From BJGO01 sp039810885 (lineage in GTDB: Bacteria > Bacteroidota > Bacteroidia > Chitinophagales > UBA10324): a DNA stretch of 64,000 nt. Each line of letters begins with the position of its first letter. Position 1 is the stretch's first letter. The stretch lies in assembly GCA_039810885.1 (NCBI GenBank), contig JBDHXV010000007.1, positions 1 through 64,000 on the forward strand, given 5' to 3'. The notes beneath the pieces are model-generated. The model was not told the origin of the DNA. It was given only the letters and a program-made list of their open reading frames with translations, and did not search any database. Positions 9,324 through 17,558 of this stretch are shown here, piece by piece. The position numbers and the translations under genes are program-made.

Positions 9324-12200
9324 TTACAGTTTGCGTTTGATTTCAACTTCTTCATAACCTTCAATGACGTCTCCAACTTTAAGATCGTTGTAGTTTTTAA
9401 TAGTTATACCGCACTCCATACCCGCACTTACATCTTTAACATCATCTTTAAATCGCTTTAATGAGCTTAACTCACCGGTGTAAATCACAATGCCTTCGCG
9501 AATCAGATGTATCTTAGTGTTGCGCGTAATCTTTCCGTCTGTAACAAAGCATCCGGCAACGGCCCCCACCTTACTTATTTTAAACACATCACGAACTTCA
9601 ATATTGCATACAATCTTCTCTTCAATCTTTGGTTCAAGCATACCCTCCATAGCGCCTTTGATTTCTTCGATGGCATCATAAATGATAGAGTATAGGCGAA
9701 TTTCAATATTTTCTTTTTCTGCAAGCTTCCTTGCTCCAACAGATGGGCGCACCTGAAAGCCAACGATGATGGCATCTGATGCAGATGCTAGCAATACATC
9801 ACTTTCGGTAATTTGTCCTACACCTCGAAAGACAATACGTACTTGTATTTCTAGAGTAGATAATTTTAACAGTGAATCTGATAATGCTTCTACAGATCCA
9901 TCGAAATCGGCTTTTACAATTACATTTAACTCTTTAAAGTTGCCCAGTGCTAACCGGCGTCCAATTTCATCGAGTGTTATATGCTTTTTCGTTCGAATTC
10001 CTTGTTCACGAACGATCTGTGCGCGCTTGGTTGCCATTTGCTTGGCTTCCTGTTCATCATCATATCCTTTGAATTTCTCTCCGGCCTGAGGTGCCCCATC
10101 GAGTCCAAGAATCAACACCGGAGTAGAGGGTCCCGCCTCTTGCAAGCGGGTTCCACGCTCGTTAAACATAGCTTTTATTCGACCAAAATTGCTGCCTGCC
10201 ACAATGATATCTCCGGCATGCAGCGTCCCTTCTTGTACTAATATGGTTGCGATATATCCACGACCCTTATCGAGGGTTGCCTCAATAACAGATCCCGTAG
10301 GCAACTTATCCGGATTGGCCTTAAGATTTAAGATTTCTGCTTCAAGCAGAATTTTCTCTAAAAGTAAATCCACGTTCGTTCCGTTCTTAGCAGAAATTTC
10401 TTGTGTTTGGAACTTTCCACCCCATTCTTCTACCAATATATTCATAGAAGCCAGTTGTTCGCGTATTTTTTCTGCATTTGCTCCGGGCTTGTCCATTTTG
10501 TTAAAAGCAAACACAATAGGCACTCCGGCTGCTTGCGCATGGCTGATAGCTTCTTTTGTCTGTGGCATAACACTGTCGTCTGCAGCAATTACAATCACAG
10601 CGATATCCGTAATCTTAGCTCCACGAGCACGCATAGCGGTAAATGCTTCGTGACCCGGTGTATCCAAGAATGTAATTTTCTTATCGCCTTTCGTCACTTC
10701 ATAAGCGCCTATATGTTGTGTTATTCCACCTACTTCTCCCGCAACTACATTTGCTTCGCGGATATAGTCCAGTAACGATGTTTTACCATGATCAACGTGA
10801 CCCATAATTGTAACAATTGGTGCGCGTGGCTTTAGGCTCTCTTCATCATCCTCTAAGTCTTCTGCCTCCAAGTCTGCCTGCTCCTCAATAGTTATAAATG
10901 AAATTTCTTTGCCAAATTCATGAGAAACTAATTCAATAATTTCTGCATCTAGCCTTTGATTGATAGAGGCAATAATGCCTAGACTCATACAAGTCTTTAT
11001 TACATCAACTACTGTAACCCCAAGCAAGCTGGCTAACTCAGACGCGCTGATGAACTCCGTCACCTGTATCACCGATTTTTCATTGTCTGAAATGGATTCC
11101 TTTTCTGCTTCTGCTTCCTTACGTTTTAAACGACGATAGTCTGCTTTTGTAGGCTTGCCCTTGGGGCCGCTTCCAAGTCGCGCCATTGTTTCTTTAATCT
11201 TATCCTGTATTTCTTTTTCTGAAACTTCCGGTGTGTCCGTCCTATCATGCCTACCCTTGCTAACTTGGTCGCGACGCTGATTGGAGTCGCGCCTTTGTGT
11301 CTGCTCTCGCTTAAGGTTATTGGGAGCAGTTGGTTTCTGTTGTGCGCTGCTATATATCCTTTTGCGCTGGCGCTTCTTTTCTTGCTGTGCTTCTTTTTGT
11401 TGCGCTTGCGCTTGAGCCACCGCCTTCTCTTTATCTTCAATTGCTTTAAGGTCAATCTTACCTAAGACTTTGGGTCCGCTGAGCACCTCGTATTCTGTCT
11501 TTTTATTAACTTCTTGTGGTGCCGGTGGCTCCGTTTCTGTTATTAAAGGTGCGGCAACTTCTTCTTTGGGCGATACCTCTTTTACTTCTTTGGCAGGCTC
11601 CGGCTTTGCTTCAATTTCATCTGATTTTGTCTTCTTACGACCCTTGGTTTTAGGTGGTTCGATCTTTTCTTCTTTAGGCGCTTCTTCTTTTACTCTCGCT
11701 TTTTGCTCCAAATCGATTTTGCCAACTACTTTGGGGCCTTCTAAGGTGGGTGCTTTTAACTTTTTATTTTCTATTTCTACTTCTTCGGGAGCTTCTTCTT
11801 TCTGTTGCTTCTCCTTTGGAGCTTCTTCTATAGGAGGCGGCTGTATCGTCTTTGTTTCTTTAACGGGTTCCTGTTTTGCTAAAGACTCTTTTGGAGTTAC
11901 ATTTTTAATGAGAATCTCTTTTTCCTCGCGCTTGGTTGAGATAGTCTTTTTAGGCTCTTCATCGGGAGGAGAGGCCACTGTCCGTCCCAGGCTTATTTTG
12001 TCAGCCTTTTGTTTTGCTGCTTTGTCTTGAGAAAATTCTGCCAACAACACGCTATACATTTCTGATGAAATTTTAGATGTTGGTTTATTCTCCACCTTAA
12101 AGCCCTTTGAGTTAAGAAACTCAACGACATGGGCTACCCCAATATTCAGTTCTTTGGCTACTGCTAAAATTCGTTTTTCTGTTGGTGCTGTTTCTGACAT
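9324..12200 (-). CDS. infB: Translation initiation factor IF-2
   Basis: A GTPase that places initiator tRNA on the 30S subunit and promotes subunit joining. The 958-residue protein opens with an IF2_N-like helical segment, followed by a long Lys/Glu/Pro/Gln-rich linker (about 60-370) and a second IF2_N copy (VTEFISASELASLLGV). The G domain begins near residue 465: GHVDHGKTS (G1), GGITQHIGAY (G2), DTPGHEAF (G3), NKMDKPGA (G4), SAKNG (G5). Domains II-IV follow, ending in the fMet-tRNA-binding C2 domain. The long N-terminal linker is usual for the phylum. It is the last gene of rimP-nusA-infB and lies 19 bp after nusA. Confidence 0.97.
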   Translation of the reverse strand: MSETAPTEKRILAVAKELNIGVAHVVEFLNSKGFKVENKPTSKISSEMYSVLLAEFSQDKAAKQKADKISLGRTVASPPDEEPKKTISTKREEKEILIKNVTPKESLAKQEPVKETKTIQPPPIEEAPKEKQQKEEAPEEVEIENKKLKAPTLEGPKVVGKIDLEQKARVKEEAPKEEKIEPPKTKGRKKTKSDEIEAKPEPAKEVKEVSPKEEVAAPLITETEPPAPQEVNKKTEYEVLSGPKVLGKIDLKAIEDKEKAVAQAQAQQKEAQQEKKRQRKRIYSSAQQKPTAPNNLKREQTQRRDSNQRRDQVSKGRHDRTDTPEVSEKEIQDKIKETMARLGSGPKGKPTKADYRRLKRKEAEAEKESISDNEKSVIQVTEFISASELASLLGVTVVDVIKTCMSLGIIASINQRLDAEIIELVSHEFGKEISFITIEEQADLEAEDLEDDEESLKPRAPIVTIMGHVDHGKTSLLDYIREANVVAGEVGGITQHIGAYEVTKGDKKITFLDTPGHEAFTAMRARGAKITDIAVIVIAADDSVMPQTKEAISHAQAAGVPIVFAFNKMDKPGANAEKIREQLASMNILVEEWGGKFQTQEISAKNGTNVDLLLEKILLEAEILNLKANPDKLPTGSVIEATLDKGRGYIATILVQEGTLHAGDIIVAGSNFGRIKAMFNERGTRLQEAGPSTPVLILGLDGAPQAGEKFKGYDDEQEAKQMATKRAQIVREQGIRTKKHITLDEIGRRLALGNFKELNVIVKADFDGSVEALSDSLLKLSTLEIQVRIVFRGVGQITESDVLLASASDAIIVGFQVRPSVGARKLAEKENIEIRLYSIIYDAIEEIKGAMEGMLEPKIEEKIVCNIEVRDVFKISKVGAVAGCFVTDGKITRNTKIHLIREGIVIYTGELSSLKRFKDDVKDVSAGMECGITIKNYNDLKVGDVIEGYEEVEIKRKL

Positions 12201-12219
12201 TCTGGGGTTAAGTTATGGA

Positions 12220-13464
12220 TTATCCTTCTTTCTCAAACTCTGATTTAAGTATGCGCACAATTTCTTTTACGGTTTCTTCTTCAAGGTCGGCACGACGAGC
12301 TATCTCTTCTTGACTCAATGCCAAGACATCTTTTGCCGTATCGCATCCGATGCCTTTGAGATTATTAATAATCCAATCATCAATCTCATCAGCAAATTCT
12401 TCTAAGTCAATATCGTAGTCTTCATCCTCATTATCACGGAAAATATCAATCTGATAACCCGTTAGCTGACTTGCAAGGCGAATATTGGCTCCACCGCGAC
12501 CAATAGCCAGCGATACCTGGTCAGGTTTTAAGAAAACCGATACTCGCTTGTTATCTTCATCTATTTCAATAGAAGAAATTTTTGCTGGGGTAAGGCTTCG
12601 TGAAATTAAGAGGCTTGTATTGTGTGTAAAGTTAATTACATCAATGTTTTCATTTTTCAACTCTCGTACTATGCCGTGTATTCTTGACCCTTTCATGCCC
12701 ACGCAGGCGCCTACCGGATCAATGCGATCATCATAAGATTCTACAGCTACTTTAGCTCGCTCTCCCGGTTCTCGGACTATCTTTTTAATTTGAATAATGC
12801 CGTCAAAAATTTCCGGCACTTCATTTTCTAACAATTTTGCCAAAAAGCTTGGCGCCGTTCTAGATAGCACCACGATTGGCTGGTTGTTTTTCATCTCTAC
12901 TTTCTTAATTACGGCTCGCACATTGTCTCCCTTCTTAAAAATATCTGCTGAAATTTGTTCGCTTTTGGGTAGTATCAACTCATTCCCGTCTTCATCAAGA
13001 AGCAGCGTTTCTTTTTTCCACGTCTGATAAACCTCGGCAGTAATTATCTCTCCAATACGATCTTCATATTTCTTAAAAATCTCATCCTTTTCCAGTTCAG
13101 AAATTCTGGAAGCAAGAGTTTGGCGTGCTGTTAAAATTGCCCTGCGACCAAATGATTGTAGCGTAATTTCTTCTGCAATCTCTTCTCCTATACTATAATC
13201 AGATTCTATTTTTTTTGCATCGGAAAGACTAATTTGTGTAACAGGGTCTTCAACCATACCATCTTCAACTACTGTGCGGCGGTGCCATATTTCCAAATCT
13301 CCCTTCTCGGTATTAACAATAACGTCAAAGCTCTCGTCAGACAAATATTTCTTACGAATCAGTGTACGGAAAACATCTTCCAGTACTTTCATCATTGTCG
13401 GTCGGTCTATGTTTTTGAGATCTTTAAACTCGCTAAAGCTGTCAACTAATTCAGCGCTGTTCAT
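12220..13464 (-). CDS. nusA: Transcription termination/antitermination factor NusA
   Basis: The RNA polymerase-associated factor for pausing, termination and antitermination. Its 414 residues show, in order, the N-terminal polymerase-binding domain (MNSAELVDSFSEFK), an S1 domain (about 130-200), and two KH domains (IDPVGACVGMKGSRI and VSLAIGRGGANIRLASQLTG). A helical C-terminal segment (GIGCDTAKDVLALS) recalls the helix-hairpin-helix tail. The length is normal for Bacteroidota, which lack the acidic repeats of the E. coli protein. It is the middle gene of rimP-nusA-infB. Confidence 0.97.
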   Translation of the reverse strand: MNSAELVDSFSEFKDLKNIDRPTMMKVLEDVFRTLIRKKYLSDESFDVIVNTEKGDLEIWHRRTVVEDGMVEDPVTQISLSDAKKIESDYSIGEEIAEEITLQSFGRRAILTARQTLASRISELEKDEIFKKYEDRIGEIITAEVYQTWKKETLLLDEDGNELILPKSEQISADIFKKGDNVRAVIKKVEMKNNQPIVVLSRTAPSFLAKLLENEVPEIFDGIIQIKKIVREPGERAKVAVESYDDRIDPVGACVGMKGSRIHGIVRELKNENIDVINFTHNTSLLISRSLTPAKISSIEIDEDNKRVSVFLKPDQVSLAIGRGGANIRLASQLTGYQIDIFRDNEDEDYDIDLEEFADEIDDWIINNLKGIGCDTAKDVLALSQEEIARRADLEEETVKEIVRILKSEFEKEG

Positions 13465-13480
13465 TTTGTATTATTGGGTT

Positions 13481-13942
13481 TTAATATTTTAGAAATGGTT
13501 TTGTTGATTTAATTTCAGACAAGTTTAAAAGTACTTCTGCTAACGGGGCTTTCTTTTTATTTCTCACTTCTGTTTCGATGATTATCTTTTCCTTATTCAT
13601 AGATTTCAATATCCCGACATATTTGACCCCGCTGTATGTTATCACTTCCACCGGGCGATTCTGATATTGTTGATATTGCTCCGGAACTCGAAAGGGTTGG
13701 TCGGCTCCGGGTGAAGAAACTTCCAATGCATAGTGTTCAGAAAAGTCTGTTTGCTCGTTTAATGATTTTTCTAAAGCTCTACTAACAGCCACACAGTCCT
13801 CTATGGTAACTGCTGGTATTTTATCTATAAATACGCGCACGGTTTCTGAACGCTCATTAATTTTGAGGTCAACAAGAAACAGATTATACTGTATCAGTAT
13901 CGGATTCAAATGTGCTCGTATTTGTTCGTTAATGTTATTCAT
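13481..13942 (-). CDS. rimP: Ribosome maturation factor RimP
   Basis: Required for 30S subunit maturation. The 153-residue protein has the RimP pattern: an N-terminal alpha/beta domain with VAVSRALEKSLN and YALEVSSPGADQPF (family signature EVSSPGxxRPL), then a small SH3-like C-terminal domain. It is the first gene of the conserved rimP-nusA-infB operon, 16 bp before nusA. The leader contains a strong hairpin and a TAnnTTTG promoter box. Confidence 0.95.
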   Translation of the reverse strand: MNNINEQIRAHLNPILIQYNLFLVDLKINERSETVRVFIDKIPAVTIEDCVAVSRALEKSLNEQTDFSEHYALEVSSPGADQPFRVPEQYQQYQNRPVEVITYSGVKYVGILKSMNKEKIIIETEVRNKKKAPLAEVLLNLSEIKSTKPFLKY

Positions 13943-13959
13943 TTATGGGTAATAGAAAA

Positions 13960-13976
13960 GGGGACTTTCGGTCCCC
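13960..13976 (-). promoter_or_regulatory. Stem-loop in the rimP leader
   Basis: GGGGAC (13960-13965) pairs with GTCCCC (13971-13976) across a five-base loop. On the rimP strand the stem is followed at once by TTTTCT and, 17 bases after the stem, by the rimP ATG. On the other strand a T tract (13985-13990) follows only after a short gap. It may be a weak terminator/attenuator or an RNA-level control element of rimP-nusA-infB. The structure is clear; the role is inference. Confidence 0.5.
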
Positions 13977-13995
13977 TCACTCGTTTTTTCCGTTG

Positions 13996-14027
13996 CAAAT
14001 GTACGTGTTTAAGTAGAAATAAGGAAA
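13996..14027 (-). promoter_or_regulatory. Putative Bacteroidota-type promoter of rimP-nusA-infB
   Basis: On the minus strand TACATTTG (13996-14003) matches the -7 consensus TAnnTTTG exactly. TTTC (14024-14027) lies 20 bp upstream in place of the -33 TTTG. Transcription starting a few bases downstream would give a leader of about 45-50 nt that includes the stem-loop at 13960-13976. Confidence 0.45.
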
Positions 14028-14058
14028 TGCTGATTTTTTGAGGTTTTAGTCTTTGGTT

Positions 14059-14100
14059 ATTAGTTTTTGATCTTAGTTTTTGATCTTAGTTTTTAGTTAT
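14059..14100. repeat. Short 13-bp tandem repeat
   Basis: TAGTTTTTGATCT is present twice in tandem and begins a third, truncated copy (TAGTTTTTAG). It lies directly downstream of the sorting-domain relic. Simple-sequence origin is likely, and no function is evident. Confidence 0.6.
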
Positions 14101-14205
14101 TATCAACTTCTTCCTTTCCACCACTCTTTCATTTTGCAGTTTTATGAAATAGACGCCGTTGCCGAGGTTGGTGGTGCGGAGTCTCACCCTAAAACAGCTT
14201 GCCTA
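14086..14205 (-). pseudogene. Relic of a T9SS C-terminal sorting domain
   Basis: The minus strand between a TAG at 14203-14205 and a TAA at 14086-14088 encodes about 38 residues. They include NLGNGVYFIKL and VVERKKLIITK, which is the end of a type A T9SS sorting domain (usual pattern L..GxYxxxx..g......kkiix). There is no start codon, no cargo domain and no upstream continuation. It looks like the tail of a deleted T9SS cargo gene, left between the rimP promoter and the paaR operator. Confidence 0.6.
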
Positions 14206-14307
14206 AAAAGTAACCATACATTGCTCACGTATTAACCCTTAAATTAATTTTTAAAATCGGTTTTTGTGACCAATACGCCAATTAATATAATCATTGACAA
14301 AATAATC

Positions 14308-14339
14308 CTTGCCAATTAAACTAACGGGCGTTAGTTTTG
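14308..14339 (+). promoter_or_regulatory. Putative promoter of the paaR-paaABCD operon
   Basis: TAGTTTTG (14332-14339) matches the -7 consensus TAnnTTTG exactly. CTTG (14308-14311) lies 20 bp upstream as a partial -33 element. Transcription would begin around 14344-14347, just before ATG 14357. The -7 box overlaps the right half of the palindromic operator, so a bound repressor would block polymerase. Confidence 0.5.
14318..14337. promoter_or_regulatory. PaaR-type operator (20-bp palindrome)
   Basis: AAACTAACG and CGTTAGTTT form a perfect inverted repeat with a 2-bp centre. The inner 14 bp, CTAACGGGCGTTAG (14321-14334), fits CNAACGNNCGTTNG, the consensus I recall for the TetR-family phenylacetyl-CoA-responsive repressor PaaR of Thermus thermophilus. 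It lies 20 bp before the start of a TetR gene that heads paaABCD. Autoregulation and repression relieved by phenylacetyl-CoA are the natural inference. Confidence 0.7.
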
Positions 14340-14356
14340 TTTTCCAGTTTGTTGCC

Positions 14357-14935
14357 ATGCCAGTTAAGACAAAACGCAAAGAGCATATTGATGCCGCAGC
14401 TCGTAACCTGTTCAGGGAGCGGGGCTACCGCGCCACTTCCATGCGCGACATAGCGCAAACGGTAGGCATCGAAGCAGCCAGTTTATATAACCACATAGAT
14501 TCTAAAGAATCCATGCTCCAACATATCTGTTTCAATATGGCGGAAAAGTTTTTGGCCATTATGTGCGAAGTGAAGTCCCTAAAAGCCAACCCTGAGCTGC
14601 AATTAAAAGAAGCCGTGCGCAGGCACGTTGAAATAATTATTTCTCACACAGCCGAGTCGGCTGTATTTGTACACGAATGGAAACACCTGAGCGAGCCACA
14701 TCTTACCTCTTTCAAAAAAATGCGCGACACCTACGAGCATTTTTATCGCGATATTATCCGATGCGGGGGTCAGAGCGGCTTATTCAAAGACATACAGGAG
14801 AATTTTGCAGTAATGGTCTTATTTTCGGCCGTCAACAGATTGTACGATTATTACAAACCCGATGGCAAACTAAACCCTACCCAGATTGCAGAATCCATAA
14901 CAGACATTTTTTTAAACGGAATAAAAAACAAATAA
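14357..14935 (+). CDS. paaR: TetR-family regulator of the phenylacetate operon (PaaR-like)
   Basis: The helix-turn-helix domain is at the N-terminus (ATSMRDIAQTVGIEAASLYNHIDSKESML), with a helical ligand-binding domain after it. I chose ATG 14357 (192 residues). An in-frame TTG at 14309 would add 16 residues, but it lies upstream of the promoter and operator that overlap 14308-14339. paaA starts 4 bp after its stop, so the regulator is co-transcribed with the genes it should control. Family knowledge of TetR-type PaaR suggests phenylacetyl-CoA as inducer. Binding specificity is inferred from the operator match. Confidence 0.8.
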   Translation: MPVKTKRKEHIDAAARNLFRERGYRATSMRDIAQTVGIEAASLYNHIDSKESMLQHICFNMAEKFLAIMCEVKSLKANPELQLKEAVRRHVEIIISHTAESAVFVHEWKHLSEPHLTSFKKMRDTYEHFYRDIIRCGGQSGLFKDIQENFAVMVLFSAVNRLYDYYKPDGKLNPTQIAESITDIFLNGIKNK

Positions 14936-14939
14936 TCTT

Positions 14940-15932
14940 ATGTACGGAGGCGGATACATTTTTACGGAACCCACAGAAAAAGAGCTAAAAGAACATTTAG
15001 ACGATCCTGTAAAACTACAAGAGTTTGAAGCTCGTATTGATGCCGGCGAAAAAATTGAGCCACATGATTGGATGCCCTATGAATATCGCAGACAACTTAT
15101 TCGCCTTATTGAACAGCATGCGCATTCAGAGGTAATTGGCGCACTACCCGAAGGCACATGGATTACCCGTGCACCGGGGTTCCGCCGTAAGTTGGTACTT
15201 ATTGCAAAAGTCCAAGACGAAATGGGTCATGCGCAGTTATTATATGCCGCCGCCGAAACTCTTGGCAAACCTCGTGAGGCTATGATTAATGACCTGCTAA
15301 GCGGTAAGTCAAAATATTCTAATGTTTTTAACTACCCTGCAAAAACCTGGGCAGACATTGCCGTTATCGGCTTTTTAATTGATGCGGGTGCCATCGTTAA
15401 TCAGGTAGCTAACTCCAAAGGGTCTTATGGCCCCTATTGCAGAGCGTTAGAGCGTATATGTTTTGAAGAATCATTTCATTTAAAGCAGGGATATGATGCA
15501 TTTATTGCCTTAGCTACGGGTACAAAGGCTCAGAAAGAAATGCTTCAAGATGCTCTCAACAGATGGTGGAAGCCTATTATGCACTTTTTTGGACCACCGG
15601 ACAAAAATTCGGTACACACGCAAAAGTTAATGCGTTGGAAGGTTAAGATGGCTACTAATGATGAGATGCGAAATCAATTTCTTGATACTTATGTACCTAA
15701 GATTTTAGAGCTTGGTATCACAATACCCGACCCAAATCTCAAAAAGATTGAAAGTACCGGACTTTGGACTTTCTCAGACCCCGATTGGGATGAATTTAGG
15801 AGGGTAATTAATGGTGATGGCCCATGCAACAAAGAGCGCTTGGCTGTTAGAAAGTATGCTGAAGAATCTAATCGTTGGGTTCGAAGTGCTTTATTAAAAC
15901 CAACCATGAAAAAAACCTTGCCCTATGCATAA
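14940..15932 (+). CDS. paaA: 1,2-phenylacetyl-CoA epoxidase subunit PaaA
   Basis: The catalytic diiron subunit of the multicomponent monooxygenase that converts phenylacetyl-CoA to its ring 1,2-epoxide. The 330-residue length fits the family (about 310-330). Ferritin-like carboxylate/histidine motifs are visible: IEQHAHSEVIGALPEG, KVQDEMGHAQLLY and CFEESFHLKQG. It starts 4 bp after the TetR gene and overlaps paaB by 8 bp, consistent with one operon. Confidence 0.95.
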   Translation: MYGGGYIFTEPTEKELKEHLDDPVKLQEFEARIDAGEKIEPHDWMPYEYRRQLIRLIEQHAHSEVIGALPEGTWITRAPGFRRKLVLIAKVQDEMGHAQLLYAAAETLGKPREAMINDLLSGKSKYSNVFNYPAKTWADIAVIGFLIDAGAIVNQVANSKGSYGPYCRALERICFEESFHLKQGYDAFIALATGTKAQKEMLQDALNRWWKPIMHFFGPPDKNSVHTQKLMRWKVKMATNDEMRNQFLDTYVPKILELGITIPDPNLKKIESTGLWTFSDPDWDEFRRVINGDGPCNKERLAVRKYAEESNRWVRSALLKPTMKKTLPYA

Positions 15933-16302
15933 TAACAGCTTAGATCCTCGAATCCAAAGAATTGATTTGGATAAAAATCCAGATAATGTTGCACTCAATA
16001 CGATGGAAAATTGGGAAACTTATGAAGTGTTCCACCAAAGAAAACGTGGTGAACAACATATTCATGTGGGCATAGTGCATGCTGCAGATCCTGAAATGGC
16101 ACTAGTCTTTGCAAAGGAAATTTATGGCCGTCGTTTACAATGTGCCAATATGTGGGTTACCAAATCATCCAACATATACTCCTTTCGCTACGAAGATGAA
16201 GACATGTTTGGAACCACAGCCGATAAAGATTACCGCGGCGCCGGTGATTTTAAAGTTCGGGATAAGATAAATAAATTCAAAAAAGAAAATACTTTAAAAT
16301 AA
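15925..16302 (+). CDS. paaB: 1,2-phenylacetyl-CoA epoxidase subunit PaaB
   Basis: A small subunit (125 residues) that bridges PaaAC heterodimers. The family core is clear: ENWETYEVFHQRKRGEQHIHVG, then AADPEMALVFAKEIYGRR and SNIYSF. The first 25 residues form a lineage-specific extension. It overlaps paaA by 8 bp and shares a TAATG stop/start overlap with paaC. Confidence 0.95.
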   Translation: MHNNSLDPRIQRIDLDKNPDNVALNTMENWETYEVFHQRKRGEQHIHVGIVHAADPEMALVFAKEIYGRRLQCANMWVTKSSNIYSFRYEDEDMFGTTADKDYRGAGDFKVRDKINKFKKENTLK

Positions 16303-17057
16303 TGGAAGTTGTAAAAGATCTAATACTGCGGATAGCTGATGATGCACTAATGATCGGGCATAGAAACAGTGAGTGGACGGGCATAGGCCCTATTCTTGAA
16401 GAAGATATTGCTTTTTCATCTATGGCGCAAGATAAAATCGGTCACTCACAGGCTCTATATAACATACTGCACGAAGAATTCCAGATGAATGATCCCGATC
16501 ATTTAGCATTTAGAAGGAATGTAAAAGATTTTCGGTCTTGCCATTTGGTGGATCTTCCCATAGGTGATTATGCTTTTACGTTGGTTCGTCATTTCTTTTT
16601 CGACCACGCAGAGGCATTACGCTATGAGGCACTTTGTTCATCTTCTTTTACACCATTAGCAAAGTTGGCCCTAAAGTTTAAAGGAGAAATAAAATACCAC
16701 ACTCTTCATGCCGATATCTGGATGAAAAGCTTGACTTTAAACGGCAGCGAAGAGAGCAAAGCAAGAATACAATCTGCGGTAAATGAATTATATCCTTATG
16801 CATTAGGCTTATTTGAACCCGGAATAAACGAGCAACAACTTATTGATTCAAAAGTTTTTATAGGTGAAGCTGCTTTATACAATTTATGGATTCAAAAAGT
16901 TAAAGATTCTTTTACGCAATTTAATTTAATAATACCAAACGTAGCCGATAATAAAATACAATACGGTGGGCGCAAGGGGCTTCACTCACAATATCTATCT
17001 GAGTTGGTAAACGAAATGACAGAGGTTATACGAACAGATTACGAAGCAGAATGGTAA
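16302..17057 (+). CDS. paaC: 1,2-phenylacetyl-CoA epoxidase subunit PaaC
   Basis: The structural ferritin-like partner of PaaA (251 residues). Motifs include RNSEWTGIGPILEEDIAFSSMAQDKIGHSQALY, typical of PaaC, and a second helical pair with KYHTLHADIWM. It overlaps paaB by one base and paaD by 7 bp. Confidence 0.95.
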   Translation: MEVVKDLILRIADDALMIGHRNSEWTGIGPILEEDIAFSSMAQDKIGHSQALYNILHEEFQMNDPDHLAFRRNVKDFRSCHLVDLPIGDYAFTLVRHFFFDHAEALRYEALCSSSFTPLAKLALKFKGEIKYHTLHADIWMKSLTLNGSEESKARIQSAVNELYPYALGLFEPGINEQQLIDSKVFIGEAALYNLWIQKVKDSFTQFNLIIPNVADNKIQYGGRKGLHSQYLSELVNEMTEVIRTDYEAEW

Positions 17058-17548
17058 ATGAAAAAATCATAGACCGTGAGTTTGTTATGAACATACTCTC
17101 AAAGGTTATGGACCCTGAGATACCTGTTATTTCTGTTGTGGATATGGGTATGATCACTGATGTGATAATTAATGGTGAGCAAGTTACCGTCAAAATGATA
17201 CCTACATTTACTGCTTGTCCTGCCATAAAGCTAATGCAACAAAATATATATGATAATCTGTTAAAATCCGGTCTTTCACAAGTTGAAGTACTCATTGATA
17301 AGGAAATTCGGTGGAACTCGGATCGAGTAAGTGAAAAAGGGAAAAAACTATTAGAAGAATTTAAATTAGGCACGCCGGCTACGCATCACGGCAATGTAAC
17401 CGAAGAGATGATCAGCAAATCCAAGTGCCCCTATTGTGGAAGTGAAAACACAACAATGAACTCGTTATTCGGTTCCACGCTCTGCCGTTCAACACACTAT
17501 TGCTTTGATTGCAAGATGAAATTTGAACGATTCAAGCCAATAGCATAA
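17051..17548 (+). CDS. paaD: Phenylacetate degradation protein PaaD
   Basis: An iron-sulfur-cluster-assembly-related protein (DUF59/MIP18 fold) needed to mature the epoxidase. The N-terminal 100 residues carry VMDPEIPVISVVDMGMI and PTFTACPAIKLM. The C-terminus has a zinc-ribbon-like segment with cysteine pairs in SKCPYCGSENT, STLCRSTHYC and FDCKMKF. This order (MIP18 then Cys-rich tail) is usual for PaaD. paaE, the flavin reductase, does not follow; nadD begins 10 bp later. Confidence 0.93.
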   Translation: MVNEKIIDREFVMNILSKVMDPEIPVISVVDMGMITDVIINGEQVTVKMIPTFTACPAIKLMQQNIYDNLLKSGLSQVEVLIDKEIRWNSDRVSEKGKKLLEEFKLGTPATHHGNVTEEMISKSKCPYCGSENTTMNSLFGSTLCRSTHYCFDCKMKFERFKPIA

Positions 17549-17558
17549 ACTCTGATGA

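Noticed and set aside
9490..12030. Several plus-strand open frames inside infB, up to 186 codons
   Set aside because: Low-complexity Ser/Phe-rich shadows of the Lys/Glu-rich IF-2 linker, with no recognisable domain or context.
14309..14356. TTG at 14309 as the start of the TetR regulator
   Set aside because: It lies at the -33 region and upstream of the operator, so it would not be transcribed from the promoter seen; ATG 14357 fits the family N-terminus.
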